From Clostridium sp. CAG:678 (lineage in GTDB: Bacteria > Bacillota > Clostridia > Oscillospirales > Acutalibacteraceae): a DNA stretch of 41,563 bases. The position numbers were made by a program, and so were the translations under genes. Shown here one piece after another: positions 15,854 to 25,148 of this stretch. The notes under the pieces are model-generated. The model did no database searches and had not been told where the DNA came from. It saw only the letters and a list, made by a program, of their open reading frames with translations. The DNA lies in contig HF991806.1 in NCBI GenBank assembly GCA_000431535.1, forward strand, positions 71,701 through 113,263, read 5' to 3'. How positions within the stretch are numbered: position 1 is the stretch's first letter; each line of letters begins with the position of its first letter.

Positions 15854-16631
15854 CAGTATTTTCCTCCTCTTCGGTTTCCGTCTCACGCTTTGGGAATTTC
15901 AGAATACGCTGTGTATCCTCAATAAATTCGCCGTTTTTCCACTCGCCTTTAATGCCTTTGGCGCTCATGCCAAGCTGAAAATGGAGCTGCGCGATGCCGA
16001 AATCAATACTTTTATCCGAATACGGCTCGCTTACACTGGCGGTAATTCTGCCGTTTTCGTACCTGAATTTAACCGGGCGGCGGTTCACGGAACTCGGCGC
16101 CTTTTCAACAAGGCGCATAGCAAACACGATCTCCTCCGGTAATTTTGTATCGCAAGCCTCAAACATCTTCTGATACGGTTTGCTTTTTTTATGGGTGGTG
16201 TTATACATGATCTTTTCTTTAAAACTTTTATTGGGGGAAACATTGCCGAGCGCAATTACGCAGTAAAGGCGAACGCCTTTTGGAAGATCCAGTTTTTCAA
16301 GCACCTTGTTTTCATTATATGTGCCAACCCAACAGGTGCCGATGCCGTGAAAAGTGCACTGCAAAACGATTGTTTCGCCCCAGTAGCCGCATGCCTCTCT
16401 TGCCGGGATTGTATCCGCGCCGCAAACGGCGATGAGACTGGTCATTCCCGAATGAAGATTGAAAGCAAAGCGGCCGTCATCCATAAAAACGAAATGCAGC
16501 CCCGCTTTTTGATTCACATAAGCCACCAAATCCTTGATGACCTGTTTGGTATCCGGATCCAAAGGGTGATTTTTAAAGGTGCGCCTGGACGAGCGCATAT
16601 CGATCGCCTTTAAATACTCCTCATTTGTCAT
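15846..16631 (-). CDS. Nitroreductase family protein (TM1586-like)
   Basis: This 261-residue flavoprotein-family member has 'RSSRRTFKNHPLD' at the start (FMN phosphate contact), 'GETIVLQCTFHGIGTCWVG' and 'CVIALGNV' in the middle, and a second half that repeats a nitroreductase-like subdomain ('VEKAPSSVNRRPVKF'). The tandem form matches the putative TM nitroreductase family (PF14512), whose substrates are unknown. It is cytoplasmic, and its last residues are very acidic. It sits between two GDPD-family genes in one operon, three bases after the first and overlapping the second. Reduction of quinones, nitro groups or flavins cannot be distinguished from sequence. Confidence 0.82.
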   Translation of the reverse strand: MTNEEYLKAIDMRSSRRTFKNHPLDPDTKQVIKDLVAYVNQKAGLHFVFMDDGRFAFNLHSGMTSLIAVCGADTIPAREACGYWGETIVLQCTFHGIGTCWVGTYNENKVLEKLDLPKGVRLYCVIALGNVSPNKSFKEKIMYNTTHKKSKPYQKMFEACDTKLPEEIVFAMRLVEKAPSSVNRRPVKFRYENGRITASVSEPYSDKSIDFGIAQLHFQLGMSAKGIKGEWKNGEFIEDTQRILKFPKRETETEEEENTDE

Positions 16632-16634
16632 TTG

Positions 16635-17471
16635 CTATTTCCCCCAGTTATCTATAACGGACATCAATTTGCCGTATTCCTTTGTTGTAATATTATCCGG
16701 CTGCGTAACAAGCATACGTTTCATTTCAAATTTTGTATTTACCGTCCACACGGAAAGTTTGTAGCCGTTTTCGTGCAGCAGATTAGAGAGCGTTGCGCAG
16801 GCGTATTTATAATTGCAGTTGATGCCCACGGCGCCCGTTTCCTTGAGCAGATCTATGATCTTAACCTTATAATCATCCGTAAAGATCTTGATGCGTGAAG
16901 GCTGGCAGTTTAAATAATAATCCATATCCGCGCAGGAGGATTCCTTAACTGCGTTTACATTCATCTGATCAATCCCCGTTAAAAACGCGCGGCTCAGAAG
17001 GTTATATTCCACCAGCATATCATGCAGGGGATCAAGCGTTCTGGTTTCCTTGATATCCAGATTAATCAGGCAGTCATCCTGCTGCAAAAGCGCAAACACA
17101 TCGGCAAGCGGCGTACCCTCGTTATTCATAACCACAATATCATGGCTGATCACAAGGGTTTTATCCGGCCGCTGGCGGATATCTATTTCTATGATCTGCA
17201 CATTATTTTCAATTGCCGCCTGAACGGATTCCATTGAATTTTCAGGCGTATCAAACGCGCCTGTATGCGCCGTTACCGTAAATCCCTGCACGAAAGTCAA
17301 AGTCCTTTCATCATATGTTTTATTGATGGCATATGCCGTTACGCCGATTACAAGGCAAACGGAAAGCAAAAAGGAGATCACCTGATAGCTGAAATGCTTT
17401 GCCCAGGTGGGAGTCATATTCCGTTTTAGAAACTTTTTGAATTTCTGCCATCTGGTTATCTTTTCAGCCAT
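16635..17471 (-). CDS. Membrane-anchored GDPD-family protein with altered HRG motif
   Basis: The 278-residue protein has a basic N-terminus, one membrane helix (about 27-48) and an outside GDPD domain. Its first active-site motif reads 'TAHTGAFDTPENS', so the usual HRG Arg is Thr. 'IIEIDIRQRPDKTLVISHDI' keeps Glu/Asp and His-Asp. Loss of the Arg, which contacts the phosphate in the family, suggests reduced activity or a changed substrate. It is a paralogue of the gene two places downstream, with which it shares the 'VWTVN' strand near the end. It starts at ATG after AGAGG, only about 15 bases from the guaB terminator, so its own promoter is not evident. Confidence 0.82.
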   Translation of the reverse strand: MAEKITRWQKFKKFLKRNMTPTWAKHFSYQVISFLLSVCLVIGVTAYAINKTYDERTLTFVQGFTVTAHTGAFDTPENSMESVQAAIENNVQIIEIDIRQRPDKTLVISHDIVVMNNEGTPLADVFALLQQDDCLINLDIKETRTLDPLHDMLVEYNLLSRAFLTGIDQMNVNAVKESSCADMDYYLNCQPSRIKIFTDDYKVKIIDLLKETGAVGINCNYKYACATLSNLLHENGYKLSVWTVNTKFEMKRMLVTQPDNITTKEYGKLMSVIDNWGK

Positions 17472-17490
17472 GGAAAAACCTCTTGTAAAA

Positions 17491-17524
17491 AAAGGGCATT
17501 AAACGAAACCGTTTAACGCCCCTT
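17491..17524 (-). terminator. Intrinsic terminator after guaB
   Basis: Arms 17510-17524 and 17491-17505 pair (15 positions with G-U pairs) around a short loop. Seven Ts follow on the minus strand. The next gene starts about 20 bases downstream. Confidence 0.75.
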
Positions 17525-17530
17525 GAAAAA

Positions 17531-19078
<1,548 letters not shown>

Positions 19079-19081
19079 GAG

Positions 19082-19600
19082 TTATTTTTCGCACACATCC
19101 ACGATTTCGGCAACGGTATCGTCTATCGTATTTCCATCGCAGTCTATGATATGATCCGCGTATTTTTCATAAAGCGGCCGGCGCTCGTTATACATATCCA
19201 GCAGCGTTTCCCCGTTTTCCAGAACGATTCCGCGGGTAGAAAGATTTTTAATGCGCTTTTTCATCTCGTCATAACTTAAATGCATATAGATGACCTTGCC
19301 CATACTTTTCAGATGCGCCATGGCTTTCGGGCTGTAGACCACGCTGCCGCCCGTGGCGATCACCGTGCCTTTAATATCCAGAGAAAGCACTGCCGCCTCC
19401 TCCGCCCTTTTAAATTCCGCGGTGCCTTTTTCATTGATGATCTGCTGCAGGCGTTTGTTTTCCATGCTCTGTATGAGCAGATCCGTATCAAAAAAATTCT
19501 TTAACAGAATTTTCGCGGCAAGCACACCGCAGGTGGATTTTCCGGCGCCGGGCATACCGATCAGAATAATATTTTCTTCGTTTAGGAGCGGTTTTTTCAT
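19082..19600 (-). CDS. Shikimate-kinase-like P-loop kinase with altered substrate-binding residues
   Basis: The 172-residue protein has Walker A 'GMPGAGKST' (15-23), 'FFDTD' (36-40), 'ATGGS' (83-87) and a lid and 'RRPLYEKYAD' like shikimate kinases. However, the substrate Arg of 'EFRRIEE' (Arg58 in M. tuberculosis AroK) is Lys64 in 'EFKRAEE', and the GGG motif is GGS. No other aromatic-pathway gene is near. It may be a true AroK variant or a kinase for another small molecule. The start is ATG 19600, overlapping the nth stop by ATGA; the longer frame lies inside nth. It ends the ftsE-to-nth block. Confidence 0.78.
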   Translation of the reverse strand: MKKPLLNEENIILIGMPGAGKSTCGVLAAKILLKNFFDTDLLIQSMENKRLQQIINEKGTAEFKRAEEAAVLSLDIKGTVIATGGSVVYSPKAMAHLKSMGKVIYMHLSYDEMKKRIKNLSTRGIVLENGETLLDMYNERRPLYEKYADHIIDCDGNTIDDTVAEIVDVCEK

Positions 19601-20232
19601 TTCTTTACACCAACCTGCCTGCAGATTTCTTTCATTTTGCACGACTCACACTTTGGTTTCCTTGCCGAACACACATCCCTGCCGAACAAGACGATCCTGT
19701 GGCAAAAATCTGAGCCCTCGGCAGGCGGAATGATCTTTTTGAGTGCAAATTCTATTTTTTTCGGATCTTTTTCCGCCACAAGACCGATGCGGTTTGTGAT
19801 CCGGATACAATGCGTATCCACCACGATTGCCTCTTTGCCGTAAACATCGCCAACGATCAGATTTGCCGTTTTTCTGCCCACGCCGGGCAGGGTGATCAGA
19901 TCTTCTATATTATCCGGCACCACGCCGCCGAAATCGCTTATTATCTTTTGAGCCATACCGACTATAGACTGCGCCTTGCTCTTATAAAAGCCGCAGGAAT
20001 GTATGTATGTTTCCACTTCGGAAACATCAGCGTCTGCAAAATCCTGCATGGTTTTAAAGCGGTCAAAAAGAGCGGGCGTTACAAGATTTACCCTTGCATC
20101 CGTGCACTGCGCCGAAAGCCGCACGGCAACAAGCAGTTGAAACGGATCTTTATATTCCAGTGAGCAGATCGCGTCCGGGTAAAGTTCTTTCAGGATCTCC
20201 ACCGCTTTAAGCGCTCTTTCCTTTTTCGTCAT
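19597..20232 (-). CDS. nth: Endonuclease III (DNA glycosylase/AP lyase)
   Basis: Endonuclease III removes oxidised pyrimidines and cuts at the abasic site. The 211 residues show the helix-hairpin-helix 'LPGVGRKTA' with catalytic Lys121, the catalytic Asp139 in 'VVDTH', and the four-Cys iron-sulfur loop C188-x6-C195-x2-C198-x5-C204. All essential residues are intact and the length is normal. It lies 12 bases after rarA, another genome-maintenance gene, and overlaps the kinase-like gene downstream. Confidence 0.97.
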   Translation of the reverse strand: MTKKERALKAVEILKELYPDAICSLEYKDPFQLLVAVRLSAQCTDARVNLVTPALFDRFKTMQDFADADVSEVETYIHSCGFYKSKAQSIVGMAQKIISDFGGVVPDNIEDLITLPGVGRKTANLIVGDVYGKEAIVVDTHCIRITNRIGLVAEKDPKKIEFALKKIIPPAEGSDFCHRIVLFGRDVCSARKPKCESCKMKEICRQVGVKK

Positions 20233-20244
20233 AGAATCTCCTCT

Positions 20245-21525
20245 TTACTTACGGTTTTTATCCGTGTTTTTGATCTTATCCCAGTAAGCCTGAAACGCCT
20301 GCTCGTTTTTATTTTTACCGGGAATATAATATTTTGTGTTTTTCAGTTTATCCGGCATATACTGCTGCCGAACCCAATGAGTTTCAAAATCATGCGGATA
20401 AACATAAAACTGGCCTTTCACCGCCGCGTCCTCGCCGTCAAAATGCTGATTCTGAAGATTGCGCGGAACCGCGCCGTAATTGCCTTTTTCCACATCTGCC
20501 ATAGCAGCGTCTATCGCCGCCTCGCCGGCATTGCTTTTCGGGGATACGGAAACCAGAATCACCGCATCCGCCAAAGGAATACGCGCCTCCGGCAAACCGA
20601 CAGCCATAGCCGTATCCACCGCCGCTTTTACAATTGGAAGGATCTGCGGATACGCAAGGCCTACATCCTCGCTGGCACACACAAGCAGCCTGCGGCAGGC
20701 AGACGGCAGATCACCCGCGGCAAGCAGGCGGGCAAGATAGTGCAGGGCAGCGTCCGGATCCGAACCGCGCATGCTTTTCTGATAAGCGGAAATGATATCG
20801 TAGTGCTCATCGCCCTCCCGGTCATACCGCACGGAACTGGACTGGGTAAGCTGCGCTGCCGTTTCCAGTGTGATATGCTTTTCTCCGTTTTCCGCAGGGG
20901 TAACGAAAAAGCAGTTTTCAGCGGTATTAAGGGCTTTGCGCACATCGCCCGAACAGCCTTTGGCAATCTTTTCCAAAACAGGCTCCTCTACCGATACATG
21001 AACGCCGTTTTCACTGCCGAGGATGCGGAACCCTCTTTTTACGGCAGGCACAATATCCTGCCATGCAACGCTTTTGAATTCAAACACGGTGGAACGCGAC
21101 AGCACAGCCGGATAGATATAGAAATAAGGATTTTCCGTTGTGGACGCGATCAGCGTGATCTTGCCATTTTCTATGTATTCCAGCAGGCTCTGCTGCTGGC
21201 GCTTGTTGAAATATTGGATCTCATCCAGATAGAGCAAAACGCCGTTTACCGTTTCAAACGTATCCAGTTCGGATACGATCTCTTTTATATCTTTGGTGGA
21301 GGCATTTGTGCCGTTCAGGCGGCGCAGTGCCTTATTGGTTTTCTTTGCAATGATGGACGCAACCGTTGTTTTCCCGGTGCCGGACGGGCCGTAAAAAATC
21401 AAATTTGGGATATTGCCGCTTTGAATCAAATTATAGAGCGGCTTGCCCGGCGCAAGCAGATGGCGCTGGCCCACAACATCTGAAAGCTCAGTTGGCCGTA
21501 TTCTGGAAGCAAGCGGATCATTCAT
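20245..21525 (-). CDS. rarA: Replication-associated recombination protein A (RarA/MgsA), AAA+ ATPase
   Basis: The 426-residue protein starts 'NDPLASRIRPTELSDVVGQRHLL', then has Walker A GPSGTGKT (46-53), Walker B 'LYLDEI' (98-103) and sensor 'ASTTENPYF'. A C-terminal tetramerisation region includes 'SPKSNAGEAAIDAAMADV'. RarA works at stalled replication forks with SSB. I chose ATG 21525 because AAGGAG lies six bases ahead; the extra 24 residues of the longer frame lie inside queH. It overlaps the queH stop by eight bases (ATGAATGA). Confidence 0.95.
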   Translation of the reverse strand: MNDPLASRIRPTELSDVVGQRHLLAPGKPLYNLIQSGNIPNLIFYGPSGTGKTTVASIIAKKTNKALRRLNGTNASTKDIKEIVSELDTFETVNGVLLYLDEIQYFNKRQQQSLLEYIENGKITLIASTTENPYFYIYPAVLSRSTVFEFKSVAWQDIVPAVKRGFRILGSENGVHVSVEEPVLEKIAKGCSGDVRKALNTAENCFFVTPAENGEKHITLETAAQLTQSSSVRYDREGDEHYDIISAYQKSMRGSDPDAALHYLARLLAAGDLPSACRRLLVCASEDVGLAYPQILPIVKAAVDTAMAVGLPEARIPLADAVILVSVSPKSNAGEAAIDAAMADVEKGNYGAVPRNLQNQHFDGEDAAVKGQFYVYPHDFETHWVRQQYMPDKLKNTKYYIPGKNKNEQAFQAYWDKIKNTDKNRK

Positions 21526-22156
21526 GATGGTTCTCCTTTTCAAGCGCGGCCTTTTTTGAAAACGCGCAGCCACAGAAATTCTGGCGGTATAGAGCATACT
21601 GCCTGGAGAGTTCTATGGAGCGCTTATAGCCCTCTTTTTTCTTAAAATCGGACGGCAACCACTGAACGCCGTATTTTTCCGCAACCTCATAGCCGATCTC
21701 ATTGATCTTCTGGGCGTTTTTGAGCGGGCTTATGGAAAGTGTGGTGCAAAAATAATCAAAGCCTTTTTCCTTGGCAAGGCGGGCGGTTTCCTCCAGCCGC
21801 AGCCTGTAACACCGAAAACAGCGTTCGCCGCCCTCCGGGCAATCCTCCAGCCCCTTGGCAATCTGCAAAAAATCGCCGTAATCATAATGCCCTTCTATAA
21901 TATCCACCGGGTTTTCAAAAGGCATTCCTGCAAGCAGGCGTTTTTCCTCTGCAAGTCTTTTTTCAAACTCAGCCTCAGGGGAAATATTCGGATTATAATA
22001 AAACACGGTTATCCTGAAATACGGATTCAGATATTCAAGGCAGGCGCTGGAACACGGCGCACAGCACGCATGAATTAAAAGAGAGGGCATAGTATGCTCT
22101 CTCTTGTTTTCTTCTATAATGGATTCGGTTTGTTTACTGTAATTGATCTTATTCAT
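21518..22156 (-). CDS. queH: Epoxyqueuosine reductase QueH
   Basis: QueH performs the last step of queuosine synthesis in tRNA, reducing epoxyqueuosine, and is the non-B12 replacement of QueG. The 212 residues carry 'HACCAPCS' (about 29-36), 'CFRCYRLRLEETA', 'FCTTLSISPLKN' and 'NFCGCAFS', matching the conserved Cys sets that bind an iron-sulfur cluster and a second metal. The N-terminal 'MNKINY' resembles full-length family members, so I keep ATG 22156 although no good ribosome site precedes it; it follows the M23 stop by three bases and may be translated by coupling. An internal ATG at 22090 has GAGAGAG before it. Confidence 0.93.
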   Translation of the reverse strand: MNKINYSKQTESIIEENKREHTMPSLLIHACCAPCSSACLEYLNPYFRITVFYYNPNISPEAEFEKRLAEEKRLLAGMPFENPVDIIEGHYDYGDFLQIAKGLEDCPEGGERCFRCYRLRLEETARLAKEKGFDYFCTTLSISPLKNAQKINEIGYEVAEKYGVQWLPSDFKKKEGYKRSIELSRQYALYRQNFCGCAFSKKAALEKENHHE

Positions 22157-22159
22157 AAC

Positions 22160-23599
22160 TTATTTGCTTAAATAGTTTTTCGGATTGATTCTTGTGCCGC
22201 CCACACGGATCTCAAAATGGCAGTGCGGGCCGGTGGAATTGCCGGTTGAGCCGGATTTTGCAATCTGCTGGCCTTTATAAACGGAATCGCCGGGCGAGAC
22301 AAGTATTTCTGAATTATGGGCATAAAGCGTAAAGACCTTATCTCCGTTTGCATCTGTGCCGTGATAGATAAGCACATAATAGCCATAACTGTAATCCAGA
22401 CGTTTCACGCCGGCTACAACACCCTTTTGCGCCGCCACTACCTTTGTGCCCGTGGGGCACGGAAAATCAATGCCGCCGTGATAGGAGCCGTTGCTGTAGT
22501 TCGGGAACCCGGCGGAAACCGTGTAATGCCCCGGAACAGGATACGTCATATTATAAACGCCGTCCGACCTATTATAAACGTCCGTGTCATTATAGATCAC
22601 GGTAGGTTTTTCATCTCTGTCTCCCGTTGTGAAATCAGAAACTTCATCGGGAGAGATGATGCCGTTCATCAGATCCTCGATCTGCTGCTCTGCGGCATCG
22701 GTAAGCGCCTGATCCTCATTTCTGTATTCCGTATACATGCCTGTTTCGGCGGTAAGCTGGGCAAAAAGCTGATCACTTTCCGCTTTATCCTGCGCAAGTG
22801 TAATCTTCTTTGAGGCAATATTTTCCTGTGCCTGTGTAAGAGAATCCTGCTTATATTTGAGTTCATTCTGCTGGGAAAGCAGCGTCATATTCATTGCGTC
22901 AAGCGCTGTTTTCTTTTCATTCAGATCCGATTCACGCGCCAGGATCTGCTCCGTTTGCTCCTGAATCTCCTGCAGCAGTTGTGCATCACTCTTGGAGACT
23001 GCTTTGATCATTTCATAGCGGGTGAGAAAACTGGAAATATCGCTGCACGTTAAAAGCGCAGTGAGCAGATTGTAATTGCCGGATATGTAAATGGCGCGTA
23101 TACGAAGGCAATACGCATCATACTTTGCCATGAATTTCTCATTCAGGTCATCCAACTCCGCCTGAACCTTATCCACTTCCGCCTGCAGCGTATCTGCCTG
23201 CTTTTGGTTTTCCTCTATACTGGTTTGCAGGACTTTGATATCTTCCTCATACTCCAGCACCTGCTCATCCAAAACCGTAAGCTGCTGATTGATAATGCCG
23301 ATTTTTTCATCCAGCGCGTTAATATATTCTTCCGTATTTTTGGAATCTGCCGCAAGCGCCGCAAGACGCTGCTCCGCCGCTTTGAGATCGGCATCCAGCA
23401 CGGCGATCTGCGCTTCCAGTTTCTTTCTTGCCTCTTCGCGTTTTTCCTCTTCCGTCATCTGCGGAGCCGTTGTGCTTTCCGGTTCCGATGCCGTGGTATC
23501 GGCTGCGACAGCGGGAACCAGACCTGCCGAAAGCGGCGTAATTGCCATGACTGCCGCTAACACGGCGGACAGTATTTTATTGGATCGTTTGTAATGCAT
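22160..23599 (-). CDS. Secreted coiled-coil M23 peptidoglycan hydrolase, third copy after ftsEX
   Basis: The 479-residue protein has a signal peptide (1-33), long coiled coils (about 48-160 and 205-300) and a C-terminal M23/LytM domain. The peptidase keeps its zinc ligands in 'YHGGIDF' (H-x3-D) and 'GPHCHFE' (H-x-H), so it should be active as a peptidoglycan endopeptidase. Between the coils, residues 160-210 with 'RIRAIYISGN', 'DISSFLTR' and 'EMIKAVS' match the part of PcsB/EnvC-type proteins that contacts FtsX. The same block is in the two genes upstream. The linker before the M23 domain is Asp/Asn rich. Confidence 0.9.
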   Translation of the reverse strand: MHYKRSNKILSAVLAAVMAITPLSAGLVPAVAADTTASEPESTTAPQMTEEEKREEARKKLEAQIAVLDADLKAAEQRLAALAADSKNTEEYINALDEKIGIINQQLTVLDEQVLEYEEDIKVLQTSIEENQKQADTLQAEVDKVQAELDDLNEKFMAKYDAYCLRIRAIYISGNYNLLTALLTCSDISSFLTRYEMIKAVSKSDAQLLQEIQEQTEQILARESDLNEKKTALDAMNMTLLSQQNELKYKQDSLTQAQENIASKKITLAQDKAESDQLFAQLTAETGMYTEYRNEDQALTDAAEQQIEDLMNGIISPDEVSDFTTGDRDEKPTVIYNDTDVYNRSDGVYNMTYPVPGHYTVSAGFPNYSNGSYHGGIDFPCPTGTKVVAAQKGVVAGVKRLDYSYGYYVLIYHGTDANGDKVFTLYAHNSEILVSPGDSVYKGQQIAKSGSTGNSTGPHCHFEIRVGGTRINPKNYLSK

Positions 23600-23652
23600 T
23601 CGATTCAGCGACCTTATAATAAATTTTTACCCTTTATGATTCATGCCTGCCT

Positions 23653-25059
23653 TTACGGGAGGTAAAGCGCAGGGTTTTTACAAGCCGAATAACTGGAGCT
23701 CGGGGTGCGCACTTCAAAATGGCAGTGCGGGCCGGTGGAATTGCCGGTTGAGCCGGATTTTGCGATCTGCTGGCCTTTTTCCACGTGCTGCCCTTCTGAA
23801 ACCAGCCGTTCTGAATTATGGGCGTAAAGCGTATAAACGTTATCCCCGGAAGCCATTTTTTTATCGTGTTTGATTACGATATATCTGCCGTAACTTCTGT
23901 AAGTGCCGTCCGCATTTTTCAGATCGGCGGAAATGATAACCGTGCCCGATTCAGCGGCAACAACCTTTGAGCCGGTGGGACAACTGAAATCCGCACCGCT
24001 GTGCCCGGAATACTCGCCGAACGCGCAGGTGATTGTTGTTTGCGACGGAACGGGATAAGTTAGGCTGATCGTGCCGCTGCCCGAACCGCCGGAAGTTGTT
24101 CCCCCGCCTGAACCGGAGGATCCGCCTGAATCCGGCTTTTGCGTTGGCGGTTCGGTAGCCGGAGGCGTCTGCTCCTCATATTTATCTTCTGCGGCTTCTA
24201 TGGCGGCGTCTACTTCTGCCATAGCCGCTTTGTTATCTTCCAGATACTCGGTATAATTACCGGTTTCATCATTCAGCTGCTTTAAAAGCGCGTTCGCATC
24301 GCCGCGCTCTTTATCCAGTTCTGTTTTTTTATCTTCCAGTTCCTGCTGTTTCTGTTCCAGTTCCGGTATCGCCGCCTCCAGCGACGTTCTGGTGTTCTGC
24401 AGCGTAACCTGCGTTACCTGAAGTTCGGCTCTTTTTTGGGTGATCGCATCGCGGGAGGTATTAATCTCATCTATTTCCGAATTAATGGATTCCAGCAGTT
24501 TGCCGTCCATCTCCGAAACGCGCTTGATCATTTCAAGCCTTGTTAAAAACTGGGAAATATCATTACTTGTGATCAGAAATACAAGAACATTCGTTTCACC
24601 ACTGATATACATGGCGCGCATGCGCTTGGAAAACGCCTGATATGTGCCGGAAAATTCTTCTTCCGCCGCGGCGCAGTCTTTTTGCAGCTGCTCAATATCT
24701 TTGCCGATCGAATCGATCTCCTTTTCGTTTTCGGCATATGCGGTCTTTAAAATCTCTACCTGATCTTTATCCTGATCCACTTCGCTGCTGACCAGATCAT
24801 ACTGGCGGTCCAGATACGTAATCTTTTCATTCAGCGTATCAAAATACTCCTGTGTGCTTGCGGACTGTGCCTCCAGATCCCGCAATTTGTTTTCCGCCTC
24901 TTTAATACGCTGTTCCAACTGGGCCTTTTCCTGCTGGGGTGTGAGTTCCGCGGCAGAAACGCTGACTGCATGCGGCGCGGGATAAAAAGCAAACAAAAAA
25001 ACAAACAGTGAAGCCAATAAAACGCTTACACTTCTTTTGAATAAGACAAATCGTTTCAT
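23653..25059 (-). CDS. Secreted coiled-coil M23 peptidoglycan hydrolase, second copy after ftsEX
   Basis: It shares the plan of its neighbours: signal peptide, coiled coil, the 'RMRAMYISGE' / 'DISQFLTRLEM' block, second coil, M23 domain with 'HSGADFSC' and 'GPHCHFEV'. It differs in a Pro/Thr/Gly/Ser-rich linker of roughly 40 residues before the enzyme domain, which would let the peptidase reach further into the wall. I favour ATG 25059 (AGGAAG eight bases ahead) over GTG 25068. The zinc ligands are complete. About 50 bases separate it from the next copy and 90 from the first. Confidence 0.9.
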   Translation of the reverse strand: MKRFVLFKRSVSVLLASLFVFLFAFYPAPHAVSVSAAELTPQQEKAQLEQRIKEAENKLRDLEAQSASTQEYFDTLNEKITYLDRQYDLVSSEVDQDKDQVEILKTAYAENEKEIDSIGKDIEQLQKDCAAAEEEFSGTYQAFSKRMRAMYISGETNVLVFLITSNDISQFLTRLEMIKRVSEMDGKLLESINSEIDEINTSRDAITQKRAELQVTQVTLQNTRTSLEAAIPELEQKQQELEDKKTELDKERGDANALLKQLNDETGNYTEYLEDNKAAMAEVDAAIEAAEDKYEEQTPPATEPPTQKPDSGGSSGSGGGTTSGGSGSGTISLTYPVPSQTTITCAFGEYSGHSGADFSCPTGSKVVAAESGTVIISADLKNADGTYRSYGRYIVIKHDKKMASGDNVYTLYAHNSERLVSEGQHVEKGQQIAKSGSTGNSTGPHCHFEVRTPSSSYSACKNPALYLP

Positions 25060-25148
25060 TGACTCCACTTCCTATTATATAATAAATCAGACCGACTGTA
25101 AATATTATTTACAATCTTTTTATATGTATTAAATTTTGTAATTAAAAA

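Noticed and set aside
20377-21483. 368-codon plus-strand frame opposite rarA
   Set aside because: No ribosome site or family motifs; antisense shadow of an intact rarA.
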